Shown here: positions 1 through 8,349 of the stretch, in pieces
Numbering within the stretch: the first letter of the stretch is position 1
Layout: each line of letters opens with the position of its first letter
Source: Photobacterium profundum SS9
Lineage (GTDB): Bacteria; Pseudomonadota; Gammaproteobacteria; Enterobacterales; Vibrionaceae
DNA length: 64,000 nt
Direction: 5' to 3'
NCBI RefSeq assembly: GCF_000196255.1
Contig: NC_006370.1
Span: 960,187 to 1,024,186 of the forward strand
The notes under the pieces: model-generated
Database searches by the model: none
What the model saw: the letters and a program-made list of their open reading frames with translations, nothing else
Told to the model about the DNA's origin: nothing
Program-made: the position numbers and the translations under genes

Positions 1-287
1 TCTCTAAGCTGATTTGAAAAACCGATAAAGCATGACATCAAGCTTTCAGCTTTTATTCCTCGAATAATACGCCCGATAGAGTGCCTTGTAGGAATACCGT
101 TGTTAAAATCTCGATATTGTCTTAACCAGACAAGTTGAGTATCACCAAATATCTTAATGCCTTTCCAGCCTCTAGCCCCGCAAAGCATTGCAGCTACCGT
201 CAGAAAAATAATATCAACCAGATCATACTCTTTATTCGCATCAACACGGTGATCTTCAATGTTTTCAATTTCTTGTAAAAATAGCAT
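1..287 (-). CDS. ISAs1-family transposase, N-terminal part (runs off the window)
   Basis: The minus strand is open from an ATG at 285-287 to the window edge, giving about 95 residues. The start reads MLFLQEIENIEDHRVDANK and continues with a stretch containing AAMLCGARGWKGIKIFGD and then TRHSIGRIIRG. This pattern (a short leader with E-DHRVD, then the CGA/WKxIKxFG segment) is that of the DDE_Tnp_1-associated N-terminal domain of ISAs1-family transposases. The catalytic DDE part would lie beyond position 1 and cannot be judged, so whether the element is intact is unknown. Identification rests on remembered family resemblance, not on a search. Confidence 0.75.
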   Translation of the reverse strand, partial: MLFLQEIENIEDHRVDANKEYDLVDIIFLTVAAMLCGARGWKGIKIFGDTQLVWLRQYRDFNNGIPTRHSIGRIIRGIKAESLMSCFIGFSNQLR

Positions 288-402
288 AGCTACTTCTTAT
301 TGGGATTATGATGCTGATCAGATCCTGTTTTATCAATAAAGTTCAAAATAAATTCAAATATTACCTGCTACGAAAATGCGTGTTCCCACCCTGGCCGGTG
401 TT

Positions 403-440
403 GTTTGAAAGCAACTTTACTTGCTTTCAAACGACTTGTT
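403..440. terminator. Hairpin with T-rich tail
   Basis: GTTTGAAAGCAA (403-414) and TTGCTTTCAAAC (421-432) form a perfect 12-bp stem around a 6-nt loop, followed by GACTTGTTTTT. It sits between the ISAs1-type transposase and the DUF2057 remnant, both on the minus strand. A terminator is the simplest reading, but an IS-end structure is also possible. Confidence 0.45.
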
Positions 441-469
441 TTTGGTTAGATTTATCCATATTTCCTCAC

Positions 470-694
470 TCAATATCCCCTGTCGCTTTGTTGAATTTGT
501 ACGATTGGTTCACATTGTTAAAGTTACGCCCTTCATCGTGTGTATTGATATTCGCAACTTTGACTTTTAGCTGAGTATTTTTGCCATCAAAATGAATAAT
601 GATAGGGACTGATTTATATTTGGTTTTTACACTGTCTGTTTCTCTGACAACTTTAGTAATACGGAAGGTAATCTGATTGGCTTCATCTGGTAAT
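470..694 (-). pseudogene. C-terminal fragment of a DUF2057 (YccT-like) periplasmic protein
   Basis: Read on the minus strand, 694 down to the TGA at 470-472 gives about 74 residues beginning LPDEANQITFRITKVV. It contains VPIIIHFDGKNTQLKVKVAN and ends NKATGDIE. The layout (NQxxFR, then P-x-I-x-x-F-D, then a hydrophobic strand) resembles the C-terminal half of DUF2057/YccT proteins. No start codon or signal peptide is present in frame, and the upstream codon is a stop. The missing N-terminal part appears at about 1824-1913, beyond the mosaic transposase region. Family assignment is from memory and moderate. Confidence 0.5.
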
Positions 695-711
695 TAATCA
701 TGGGTAAACCC

Positions 712-740
712 CCGGCTATGCCCTGGCTTTCCTACACAAA
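712..740. other. Possible left end of an IS200-type element
   Basis: The sequence from about 712 reads AAACCCCCGGCTATGCCCTG, a near-palindrome CCCCGGCTATGCCCTGG with one break. IS200/IS605 elements begin with a subterminal hairpin of this sort. The C-terminal part of an IS200 transposase lies 850 bp downstream, so this could be the other end of that element. Tentative. Confidence 0.3.
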
Positions 741-825
741 TCCTCCGATGAAAAGCGAAGGATTTTTTGAACTTTTGTCCGCTTGATTGATCTCAACTAT
801 AAATGGTGAATTGAGGTTAATGGTT

Positions 826-1818
826 ATGTTTTCATCAGATGCTGAACAATGGGCAAAAGACACTTTCCTCCATACTGATTTAGGCGATAATCGCCGAACC
901 CTCCGTTTAGTAAAGCTTGCCACTTCTCTCGCCAATAACTTAGGGCAATCCCTCGTGCAATCTTTAAAGTCTCCTGCCGACATTGAAGCGGCTTATCGTT
1001 TTACTCGAAATCAAGCCATTGATGCTCAAGCGATAGCTGAAGCGGGCTTTGCCGCAACCGCTGAACATGTGCAAGATTATGATTGTTTGCTTGCCTTAGA
1101 AGACACGACCTCTTTGGAATTTAAACACCATACAGTCCGTGACGAGGTGGGACATACCACATCAAATAAGCACTCACTAGGCATGCACGTACACTCAGTA
1201 CTGCTCTTTTCTCCTCAAGAACAACATGTTGTAGGACTCATTGAGCAAGAGCGTTGGACGCGGGATATTAAAAATCATGGACAAAATCGCCGTCATGCGA
1301 CGAGGCGTTATGAAGATAAAGAAAGTTATAAGTTGGAGCGGGCATCGAAAGCTATGGATCAGCGCCTTGGTGAGAATATGCGTAAGGTTGTCTCCGTCTG
1401 TGACCGAGAAGCTGACATCATCGAATACCTGACTTATAAAATGAATCGTCAGCAGCGTTTTATCGTCCGTTCTATGCAAAGCCGATGTATCGAGCAAGGA
1501 GCCGACAAACTTTATCAGAACAGTGAATCTCTAGAACCAGCAGGTCAAAGAACAGTTCAGGGTATCCCACCCAAATTGTCAGTTTCACATGTAGTTGGTT
1601 ACATGAAAGGGAAAAGTGCTATCTCGATAGCCAGAAATTTCAAAGGAAAACAGAGAAATTTCACAGGTGGGGCGTTTTGGGCGAGAGGTTATTTTGTCTC
1701 AACCGTTGGTCTTGATGAGGAAATGGTACGGGCGTACATCCGAAATCAAGAAGAGCAAGATTGCCACCGTGATCAGTTGAAGTTTGATGCGCCTTGGGCG
1801 CTTACTTTAGCCCTTTGA
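826..1818 (+). pseudogene. Mosaic ORF: IS4 (Tn5-like) transposase N-terminus fused to an IS200 TnpA C-terminus
   Basis: One open frame carries two unrelated transposases. From 826 to about 1555 it matches the IS50/Tn5 branch of the IS4 family. The DNA-binding part contains DLGDNRRTLRLVKLA and AAYRFTRN; the first acidic residue lies in LALEDTTSLEF and the second in SVCDREADIIEYL. The third acidic residue and the YREK box are missing. From about 1558 the frame continues as the end of an IS200-type HUH transposase: GYMKGKSAISIARNF, GGAFWARGYFVSTVG, and the helix AYIRNQEEQ with the expected nucleophilic tyrosine. The HxH motif of that enzyme is missing. Neither half should be catalytic. An in-frame TTG exists at 787, but ATG 826, preceded by GAGGTT, is the likelier original IS4 start. 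The junction is a deletion or recombination scar between nested elements. Confidence 0.8.
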
Positions 1819-1822
1819 GGGC
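1789..1822 (+). other. Right-end hairpins of the IS200-type remnant
   Basis: Two small hairpins with TTG loops follow each other: GCGCC/GGCGC (1789-1801) and GCCCT/AGGGC (1810-1822). Short-loop subterminal hairpins at the 3' side of tnpA are typical of IS200/IS605 right ends, here belonging to the C-terminal TnpA fragment. Confidence 0.5.
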
Positions 1823-1823
1823 G

Positions 1824-1913
1824 TCATGGAGTAACCGGCATTTTGGCCGTTAATCACTAAAAGTTGAATTCCCTTAGGTATTTCCAGTGTTACCTGCGCT
1901 GCTGCTGAACCTG
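1824..1913 (-). pseudogene. N-terminal fragment of the DUF2057 (YccT-like) protein
   Basis: On the minus strand this stretch encodes GSAAAQVTLEIPKGIQLLVI followed by NGQNAGY. That looks like the end of a signal peptide (AAA) and the first strand of a mature DUF2057 protein, whose usual form is a short strand, then LLVVxGxK. Upstream in-frame stops prevent a complete signal peptide, so the gene is also damaged at its 5' end. The reading continues logically into the fragment at 694-470, which suggests that the transposon mosaic lies inside one former gene. Moderate confidence, from memory of the family. Confidence 0.45.
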
Positions 1914-2622
1914 TTAGCGGCTGTCCCTGTGAAAGTTAATTCGTATAGCGATTTTACTTTGCCGGATGGGTATGAAAAGCTTATTTAGTCTCTCTATAGT
2001 CGTAATCAGAGCTCAGTCACATCCATGAATTTAATTGCCAGATTAGTTATACCTTATGGCTGTTTATGATAATTTGGGATATTTATCTGCAATTTAGCAT
2101 TTGCATCAGTTGTGTTTTCGATTTTTGATTTCAGAGTCTGTGATTAATCAATATTTGCTCAATACTACTTATTGTCATGTAAAAACAAGCTGAGAATCGA
2201 AGTAAGTTCATTAACCTGTTAAGTAAGTGTGAGTAAGGCCACGCTTTCGGTCAAAATAAATATAAATCAATCTCCAACCCTCTAAGAAACCCTCATTAAT
2301 TGGCTGACATTTGCCTGTATCGCACTCAATCTTGCGATTAAGTGCACAATAATGCATGTGTGCTGCGGTTTATGTTTTCTTATGTTTTTGTTATATTTCG
2401 TTGGTTTTCAAGGTTTTATTATTTTTTAGGGTTTGCTGGTTTGAAGGCCGTCATAGTTTTTTTTGTACTATCTTCACGCATCGAAAAAAGCTTGTAGTCT
2501 TGCTCCTGTTCAAAACAACGTTATATAAAAAACAACGTTATATAAATAACTTGTATGCAGACCTTCGGCGGCCAACTTAAGGATGCATACATATACAGCT
2601 ATTTTTTATTAGGAGTTATTCC
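1914..2622. other. Intergenic region upstream of the chitoporin gene
   Basis: About 700 bp with no convincing gene; a short open stretch at 2356-2580 has no homology-like features and no ribosome site. The notable element is an 18-bp tandem direct repeat, AAAACAACGTTATATAAA, at 2512-2529 and 2529-2546 (17-bp period). It lies about 80-110 bp before the chitoporin start and is a candidate regulator site or part of the promoter. Confidence 0.5.
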
Positions 2623-4014
2623 ATGGAAAAAATTTTTAAACGTTCAGTACTTAGTGCACTTGTTATTGGTATTGTGGCTGGCTCGGCGCTAACAGTTGCG
2701 CCGTCTGCCGAAGCGAGCGGCTTCTTTGAAGACTCGTCTATCAATGGTGCTCTTAATGTTTGGATGCGTGATCGTACACGTGGTGATGTCGATGCGAATG
2801 GCAACGACACATCAAAAGTACCAAATTTAGATCACGGTTCACTGTATCTATCTGTTGATTTTAACTCGGGCTACGTGGCTGATACTGTTGGTTTAGATCT
2901 TAACGTTTATTCAACGTTTGATTTGTGGCAAAACGCATCTCCGGATCACGAAATGAACTTCTGGGGGGTTGATAATCCATATGATATGGAACCAACCAAT
3001 AGAAGTGGTTGTGATAGTGCATGGGATTCAGGATGTAATGATAACGGAGCAGCATTCCAGACTGCTGCATTCAAATTTAAGTTTGGTGATACAGTAACGG
3101 CTAAATTAGGCTATTTCCAGCCATCGGTTCCGACTGCTATGGGCGTTAACTGGTCTTTCGCCGCAGGTACGTATACTGGTGGTGAAATTGGCGCAAATGT
3201 TGGTAACCTAGCATTAGGCCTAGTTGTTGCTGACGAATACCGTGCACCTTGGTTCAAAGACAGCTATGAGTTCCGTACTGGAACCGGTTCAAGTGCTGAA
3301 GATGCAGGCACTGCGTACTCATTAGGTGGCCGCTATACGTTTGATAATGGACTACTGTTAGATGCGGCTTATGCAGCGTTAACAGATGGCGATCGTAAAA
3401 ATGCTCACGTTAAAGTGAAGTACACAACAGCTGACGGTTGGTACCTTTCTCCACAGGTGTACGTAGTGGATGATGATAATCAATACGACTCGACAGCATA
3501 CCAATTGGCTTTCTTGAGTGCTAAATCATACGGACAATATTCTTTCCGTGCGGAAGCGACATATACTGCGGCAGATTCAAGCGATACTCGTGGCAACGTA
3601 GGCAACATGGCTTACCGCTTGACTGAAGTTTACGGTGGTTCAAACGGTGCTTACGATATTTGGTGGAATAACCGTTCTGACTTTAACCATGATGGTGAGA
3701 TAGGCTTCTTCGGCTCTGTTGCGCGTGACTTCTCTGACTTAGGTGCACAAGGCTTTAGTGCAGGTGTCAATGGCGTATATGCCTTTGGTGCTAAGTCTGA
3801 TCAAGCTGGCATTGATGAATTAGTAGAATACTCAGGCAGTGCATTCTTGAACTACGCGATTCAAGGTGGTGCATTGAAAGGGGCTAACTTCGGTATGTAC
3901 TACACATACTATGTTAACGACTCAAATGCTGGAAACTGGGCACCATACTCGAACGCATTCCAAGACGAAACAGACTTAAAAGTGACATTGACTATTCCAT
4001 TCTCAGTGAAATAA
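2623..4014 (+). CDS. chiP: Chitoporin, OprD-family outer-membrane porin
   Basis: A 463-residue precursor starts at ATG 2623 behind a good ribosome site (TTAGGAGTTATTCC). It has a signal peptide cut after about residue 31 (SAEA-SGFF). The mature part resembles the OprD-type chitoporin ChiP (YbfM) of enterobacteria: opening GFFEDSSINGALNVWMRDR, then WNNRSDFNHDGE where the family has W-NRSDFN, NAFQDETDLKV before the end, and a last strand finishing in IPFSVK. It would form an outer-membrane channel for chitin oligosaccharides. The next two small genes match the chiP-chiQ arrangement. It differs from the trimeric Gram-negative-porin type of chitoporin studied in Vibrio harveyi. A general OprD-type specificity for another sugar cannot be excluded. 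Confidence 0.75.
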   Translation: MEKIFKRSVLSALVIGIVAGSALTVAPSAEASGFFEDSSINGALNVWMRDRTRGDVDANGNDTSKVPNLDHGSLYLSVDFNSGYVADTVGLDLNVYSTFDLWQNASPDHEMNFWGVDNPYDMEPTNRSGCDSAWDSGCNDNGAAFQTAAFKFKFGDTVTAKLGYFQPSVPTAMGVNWSFAAGTYTGGEIGANVGNLALGLVVADEYRAPWFKDSYEFRTGTGSSAEDAGTAYSLGGRYTFDNGLLLDAAYAALTDGDRKNAHVKVKYTTADGWYLSPQVYVVDDDNQYDSTAYQLAFLSAKSYGQYSFRAEATYTAADSSDTRGNVGNMAYRLTEVYGGSNGAYDIWWNNRSDFNHDGEIGFFGSVARDFSDLGAQGFSAGVNGVYAFGAKSDQAGIDELVEYSGSAFLNYAIQGGALKGANFGMYYTYYVNDSNAGNWAPYSNAFQDETDLKVTLTIPFSVK

Positions 4015-4030
4015 TCAGCGTCTATATAGT

Positions 4031-4058
4031 GCCGGGTTCTTGTAACCCGGCTTTGTTG
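4031..4058 (+). terminator. Terminator after chiP
   Basis: GCCGGGTT / AACCCGGC with a 5-nt loop (CTTGT), followed by TTTGTTGTTT. It lies 17 bp beyond the chiP stop codon. Confidence 0.8.
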
Positions 4059-4170
4059 TTTATACGGAAGCTGGTATTTCTGATTCAATATTAAAAATAT
4101 GTTTATTTGCATGGAGTTTATAAAAAACTAAGCTAGAATTTTTGTGATGAAGATCAAAAAAAGGTGGCTT

Positions 4171-4359
4171 ATGAAACGTATTCTTACAGTAATAACATTA
4201 TTTATTGTGTCTTCGGTGCCTGCTTTCGCTGCGCAATCTGGCGGTGTTGGATCAATGCCTATCTATCGATGTGTGGTGACTATGGAAAGTGGTCAAACAG
4301 TTGAGAGTTGGGTTCCTCAAACAATCTGTGCTCAAAAGGGTGGTAAAACGCATTATTGA
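4171..4359 (+). CDS. Small secreted protein of unknown function
   Basis: From ATG 4171 the frame encodes 62 residues. The start MKRILTVITLFIVSSVPAFA is a clear signal peptide with an AFA cleavage site, leaving about 42 mature residues with two cysteines and the ending KGGKTHY. AAAAAGGTGGCTT before it could serve as a ribosome site. An upstream in-frame ATG at 4144 would add nine residues ahead of the signal peptide and is less likely. It lies between the chiP terminator and chiQ. I do not recognise the family; a periplasmic role linked to chitin uptake is a guess from position only. Confidence 0.55.
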   Translation: MKRILTVITLFIVSSVPAFAAQSGGVGSMPIYRCVVTMESGQTVESWVPQTICAQKGGKTHY

Positions 4360-4373
4360 ACCAGTTTGTTACT

Positions 4374-4404
4374 TTAATTAGGAGGTCGATGGCTTCCTAA
4401 TTAA
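4374..4404 (+). terminator. Hairpin between the small secreted protein and chiQ
   Basis: TTAATTAGGA and TCCTAATTAA form a perfect 10-bp stem around an 11-nt loop. There is no long T run, so termination is uncertain. Confidence 0.45.
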
Positions 4405-4448
4405 CTCCTTCCAGCTTCTGCTTCTGCTTATTCATATTAGAGGCTGTC

Positions 4449-4841
4449 ATTACGAAATTTTATATCGTAACTAACGCGTTTATTGTCATTTTCTCGCTGA
4501 TTATCAGTGGCTGCGCTGCTCAGTACACATCTACATCTTCACCTGAGTGGTCTGAGGTAGGTAAAAAAAATGCCATACAAGGCCAAGTAATGCAGACCGA
4601 AGCGGAATTAACCAAAGCGTATCAAGTTGATAAGCTAGAGAAAGAAAGTTACCAACAATATCAAGCGGGCTATGAAGACGGTATTAACACATTTTGTGAT
4701 GTGAACAAGGCGTTTGGTTATGGCGTTAAAGGGCTAAGATACCAAGATCAATGTAAAGGGCGACGGGATGAGCCACAATTTCGTTATGAATGGGATCGTG
4801 GATTTGATACTTACATGTATCCTAAAGGTCCACCGGGTTGA
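4449..4841 (+). CDS. chiQ: DUF2799 lipoprotein, ChiQ-like, with an apparent AUU start
   Basis: The open frame contains a lipoprotein signal before its first ATG (4590): residues FIVIFSLIISGC end in a lipobox (L-I-I-S-G-C) whose cysteine lies about 21 codons after ATT 4449. Nothing in frame upstream of the signal is ATG, GTG or TTG. The best start is ATT at 4449, which has AGAGG five bases before it. The mature part has WSEVGKKNAIQGQ, YQAGYEDGINTFCD and YEWDRGFDTYMYP. The repeated W/Y-x-x-G-x-x-x-G pattern is typical of DUF2799 proteins such as ChiQ (YbfN), the partner of the OprD-type chitoporin. Translation from ATG 4590 would drop the lipid anchor. A sequencing error or mutation of an ATG is the alternative to a true AUU start. 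Confidence 0.6.
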   Translation: MTKFYIVTNAFIVIFSLIISGCAAQYTSTSSPEWSEVGKKNAIQGQVMQTEAELTKAYQVDKLEKESYQQYQAGYEDGINTFCDVNKAFGYGVKGLRYQDQCKGRRDEPQFRYEWDRGFDTYMYPKGPPG

Positions 4842-4975
4842 TACGGATTTTGAATTACAGCCATTGAACGCATTACAGATGATTGTAGAATTACCTCACA
4901 GTGTTAAAATACCCCGCAATAATCTTAATGCAGTGGCTCTCACTGCCTGATCCTTTATTCATAAGGTAAATTTAC

Positions 4976-6400
4976 ATGACGGTTAAAACTCGCTTTGCAC
5001 CAAGCCCAACAGGCTTTCTGCACGTAGGTGGTGCTCGTACAGCACTGTATTCATGGTTATTTGCTAAGCATATGGGTGGCGAATTTGTACTTCGTATCGA
5101 AGATACTGACCTTGAACGCTCTACACAAGAAGCGATCGATGCCATTCTTGAAGGCATGGAATGGTTAGGAATGGATTGGGATGAAGGTCCTTATTACCAG
5201 ACTAAGCGTTTTGATCGTTATAATCAGTTAGTCGACCAATTATTAGCTGAAGATAAAGCGTATAAGTGCTATTGCCCGAAAGCGTTATTAGACGAACTTC
5301 GTGAAGAGCAAATGGCAGCTGGTGTTAAGCCTCGTTACGATGCTAATCATCCAAAAATTGTAGCAGCAAATGCAGCAGCAACAGAAGATAGCGCATTCTG
5401 TATTCGATTCCGTAACCCGAAAGAAGGTACGGTTGTATTTGAAGATAAAGTACGTGGTCGCATCGAAATTGCCAATAGCGAGCTTGATGATCTAATTATT
5501 CGTCGTACTGATGGCAGCCCAACATATAATTTCTGTGTTGTAATTGATGATTGGGATATGGGCATTACTCAGGTTGTTCGTGGTGAAGATCACATTAACA
5601 ATACCCCTCGTCAGATCAATATCTATAAGGCAATCGGCGCGCCAGTACCAGAATTCGCACACTGTGCAATGATTCTTGGTGATGACGGCGCTAAGTTGTC
5701 TAAGCGCCATGGTGCGGTTAGCGTGATGCAGTATCGTGATGAAGGTTATTTACCTCAAGCATTACTTAATTACCTGATCCGTTTAGGTTGGTCTCATGGT
5801 GATCAAGAGATCTTCTCTATGGAAGAGATGATTAACTTATTTAGCCTTGAATCAATCAGTAAATCAGCGTCTGCATTCAATACAGATAAGCTACTGTGGT
5901 TGAATAACCACTACATCAAGACTGCTGAACCTGAGTATGTTGCAAAATACCTGCAATGGCACCTTGAGCAAAAAGAAATTGATACAGCAAATGGCCCTAA
6001 AATTACCGATGTCATTGGGTTAGTTGGCGAGCGTTGTAATACGTTAATCGAACTAGCTGATCAATCGCGTTATTTCTACCAAGACTTTAGCGAGTTTGAA
6101 GCTGGCGCTGCGAAGAAGCACTTACGCCCTGTCGCAAAAGATGCATTAGCTTTAGTGTTATCTAAAGTTGAAGCACTTGAAGAATGGAATACTGAAAACC
6201 TGCATGTTGTAATTGCAGACACGTGTACTGAACTTGAAGTTGGTATGGGTAAAGTAGGTATGCCTTTACGTGTTGCTGTTACCGGTCAAGGCCAATCGCC
6301 TTCGGTTGATGCAACTATGATGCTGATTGGTAAAGAGCGTGTTGTTAATCGTATTACGATGGCACTGGCATTCATTGCAGAACGTGAAGCAAACGCATAA
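4976..6400 (+). CDS. gltX: Glutamyl-tRNA synthetase
   Basis: A 474-residue class I aminoacyl-tRNA synthetase, the usual bacterial length, which charges tRNA-Glu. The HIGH-type signature is [15 protein letters not shown] (residues 8-22) and the KMSKS-type loop is GAKLSKRHG (about residues 237-245). FYQDFSEF and the C-terminal anticodon-binding part with GKERVVNRI follow. ATG 4976 is preceded by ATAAGGTAAATTTAC. It stands alone between the chiQ gene and a tRNA gene. Housekeeping and intact. Confidence 0.97.
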   Translation: MTVKTRFAPSPTGFLHVGGARTALYSWLFAKHMGGEFVLRIEDTDLERSTQEAIDAILEGMEWLGMDWDEGPYYQTKRFDRYNQLVDQLLAEDKAYKCYCPKALLDELREEQMAAGVKPRYDANHPKIVAANAAATEDSAFCIRFRNPKEGTVVFEDKVRGRIEIANSELDDLIIRRTDGSPTYNFCVVIDDWDMGITQVVRGEDHINNTPRQINIYKAIGAPVPEFAHCAMILGDDGAKLSKRHGAVSVMQYRDEGYLPQALLNYLIRLGWSHGDQEIFSMEEMINLFSLESISKSASAFNTDKLLWLNNHYIKTAEPEYVAKYLQWHLEQKEIDTANGPKITDVIGLVGERCNTLIELADQSRYFYQDFSEFEAGAAKKHLRPVAKDALALVLSKVEALEEWNTENLHVVIADTCTELEVGMGKVGMPLRVAVTGQGQSPSVDATMMLIGKERVVNRITMALAFIAEREANA

Positions 6401-6425
6401 TTATTGTGTTGTTAAACGTTCATTT

Positions 6426-6456
6426 AAAGGAAGAGGATTACCCCCTTCCTTTTTTT
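6426..6456 (+). terminator. Terminator after gltX
   Basis: AAAGGAAG / CTTCCTTT stem with an 11-nt loop running into a T8 tract, 26 bp after the gltX stop. Confidence 0.85.
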
Positions 6457-6548
6457 GATCAAATTCACAGAACTTGATTCTATATTTTGTACTTAGATTG
6501 ATTCTATTGACATGAAATGATTAAGTTTTTATGATTAGTAAACAATTT

Positions 6549-6624
6549 GGGGCTATAGCTCAGCTGGGAGAGCGCTTCGCTGGCAGCGAAGAGGTCTGCG
6601 GTTCGATCCCGCATAGCTCCACCA
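6549..6624 (+). tRNA. tRNA-Ala (anticodon GGC)
   Basis: A complete 76-nt cloverleaf. The acceptor GGGGCTA pairs with TAGCTCC (one G-T pair), the D arm is GCTCAGCTGGGAGAGC, the anticodon arm CTTCG-CTGGCAG-CGAAG carries GGC, the T arm contains GGTTCGATCCC, and the CCA end is encoded at 6622-6624. It follows gltX by 148 bp. Confidence 0.97.
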
Positions 6625-6676
6625 AATTAATTATCTATTTTTTATAATTGAAAAAATAGGTAAGCATGAAAACAAG

Positions 6677-6716
6677 AAACCTCGTTTGAAGATAAATACT
6701 TCGACGAGGTTTTTTT
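6677..6716 (+). terminator. Terminator after tRNA-Ala
   Basis: AAACCTCG / CGAGGTTT with an inner TTGAAG / CTTCGA extension and a T-rich tail (T8). It ends transcription of the tRNA unit before the porin gene. Confidence 0.85.
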
Positions 6717-6967
6717 GTATCTGCATTTTGTGATAATTAATGGAGTTGGTGTAACCAATATTACCGCCAAAATACAACGCTACAACCAGATTTATATGTG
6801 AGATAGGTGTTACTCGGTGGTGTGCGTCCGTTGCCTAATTGTTACCTCGCTGTGTTCTTGTGAAAAAACATAAAAAAACATCAATTACCAGTGGACGTCT
6901 AGAGTTCTATATGTCTTTGTGGCAGCATTCGAAATACATACACAATATCAAAGAATATTTAACAACA

Positions 6968-8053
6968 ATGAAAAAAGCATTATTACCTGTATTTATTTCT
7001 GCTGCTCTTCTATCTGGACAAGCTTTTGCACAGGTTATTTATCAGGATGACACTAATAAACTGGAGCTAGGCGGCGTAGCTGTTCTTGATGTGGCTGAGC
7101 CTATGTGGGCTGATGAAGCTGACTTAAGTTTGGGTCGTAGTATCTTCAATATTGCCGCTGAACGAAAAATGGCTAATGACTGGAGCATCGATTTCAAACT
7201 TGAGTGGGATCAGTTTGTTAATTCACCCAATTCGGATAGTAGTAATTTCCGAAATCGTCTTAGCTATATAACTATTAATAATGAAGATTTAGGTAATCTG
7301 CGTTTTGGTAAGCAGTGGTCTGCTTATCATGATGTTGCGCGTTACATGGATAATATGGTCATTATCGATCCTGATGCGACACCTATTTATTCAGAAGGTG
7401 CTGATGGTGGATTTGCGGCAACGGGTCGTGGTGACGAGTTGATTGCTTACCGTTACAGCCAGAATGGCTTGAATGTTTCGGCTCATTACGGTCTATCAAC
7501 GGATGGCTATAATGCAGAGTTAACTGGCGAAAAAGTCAGCCGTGATTATAACTACGCAGCTGCTGTAAGTTACGATTTCGATTTTGGTCTTAGCCTTGGT
7601 ACGACTTACCTTGAGAACAAAGTAAAAGTGGAATCAGGTTCAAGTAACATTGGCCTAAACGACGGTGATAGCCAGAAGGCATTAACGTTTGCGGGTAATT
7701 ATGAAGTTGATGGCCTTAAAGTTGCCGCTGCTTATACTCAAGGTACAAAAATTCATAAAGCAGGCTTATTTGGTCCTGACGGAAAGTGGGCTGATGCCAA
7801 CGCGTTTGATATTTACACTAGTTACCTAATGGACTTTGGTATTAAGCCATTTGCTTATTACTCAAGCATTGATTTCGATGACAACAGTGTAGGGGCGACA
7901 GGTAAGCGAGATATTATTGCTGGTGGTGTTTCTTATGCATTTGCAGCAGGTGTTATTGCTTCGGTAGAACTTCATAGCTATGAGTTGAGTGAGTTTGGTG
8001 GTGCTAAATCTACAGAAAACGGCGGCGGATTTAACTTAATTTATGCATTCTAA
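6968..8053 (+). CDS. Gram-negative porin (OmpC/OmpH/OmpL type)
   Basis: From ATG 6968 the product has 361 residues and begins with the signal peptide MKKALLPVFISAALLSGQAFA. The mature start QVIYQDDTNKLELGGVAVLD and the segment NEDLGNLRFGKQWSAYHDV (loop/strand with the eyelet-type FGKQ) are typical of trimeric beta-barrel porins. The chain ends with GGGFNLIYAF, a terminal phenylalanine as in outer-membrane barrels. An in-frame start at 6839 would place 43 residues before the signal peptide and is rejected. In Photobacterium profundum several such porins respond to pressure, but which one this is cannot be told here. Confidence 0.9.
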   Translation: MKKALLPVFISAALLSGQAFAQVIYQDDTNKLELGGVAVLDVAEPMWADEADLSLGRSIFNIAAERKMANDWSIDFKLEWDQFVNSPNSDSSNFRNRLSYITINNEDLGNLRFGKQWSAYHDVARYMDNMVIIDPDATPIYSEGADGGFAATGRGDELIAYRYSQNGLNVSAHYGLSTDGYNAELTGEKVSRDYNYAAAVSYDFDFGLSLGTTYLENKVKVESGSSNIGLNDGDSQKALTFAGNYEVDGLKVAAAYTQGTKIHKAGLFGPDGKWADANAFDIYTSYLMDFGIKPFAYYSSIDFDDNSVGATGKRDIIAGGVSYAFAAGVIASVELHSYELSEFGGAKSTENGGGFNLIYAF

Positions 8054-8080
8054 TGATTAATATCATTTTGGATAAGTAAA

Positions 8081-8109
8081 TGATCAGGTGCTTGTCTAGG
8101 TTGGTATAA
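8081..8109. repeat. Solo end of a dispersed intergenic repeat
   Basis: TGATCAGGTGCTTGTCTAGG followed by TTGGTATAA matches, with few changes, the reverse complement of the left end of the repeat at 44889-45075 (TGATCAGATACTTGTCTAGA then CTGGTATTA). Only this end is present, between the porin gene and the island boundary. Confidence 0.55.
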
Positions 8110-8148
8110 GTTGAAAGCATTCTTTTAACTCATAGTAAGATAAATGAA

Positions 8149-8180
8149 AAAGGCTTAGCAACGTAAATTGCTAAGCCTTT
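8149..8180 (-). terminator. Original terminator of tRNA-Arg, stranded at the island's left end
   Basis: AAAGGCTTAGC / GCTAAGCCTTT is a perfect 11-bp stem. The same arrangement, with a slightly different loop, lies beside the intact tRNA-Arg at 30865-30897. It lies outside the 48-bp attachment repeat and is most easily read as the chromosomal tRNA terminator left behind when the island inserted. It may also end porin transcription. Confidence 0.75.
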
Positions 8181-8188
8181 AAAATTTG

Positions 8189-8236
8189 TGGTGCCCCCTA
8201 CAAGAGTCGAACTTGTGGCCTTCCCCTTAGGAGGGG
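8189..8236. repeat. attL: duplicated 3' end of tRNA-Arg(CCT)
   Basis: These 48 bp match 30906-30953 with one difference (G at 8206, T at 30923). The right copy is the 3' part of the intact minus-strand tRNA-Arg, from the CCA end to the anticodon stem. The mismatch lies in the T loop (TTCGAA), which would harm a functional tRNA but not a relic. The 22,717-bp offset defines the island. Confidence 0.92.
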
Positions 8237-8349
8237 AAGGTTTTTCGAAGAAAAACAATCAATATATTTATAATTTTAAATATAAAACAATGATTTAAGG
8301 TGTTTTGTTGTTTCATCTTGCTTCAATTATGGCTATTGAATTACACTCT

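Noticed and set aside
308-574. Plus-strand ORF of 88 codons
   Set aside because: It overlaps the hairpin and the minus-strand DUF2057 fragment, has no ribosome site and no protein-like pattern.
2356-2580. ORF of 74 codons upstream of chiP
   Set aside because: Composition is that of AT-rich non-coding DNA (Phe, Leu, Cys, Tyr-rich), with no ribosome site; it overlaps the tandem repeat.
6839-6967. N-terminal extension of the porin
   Set aside because: It would place 43 residues before a perfect signal peptide.
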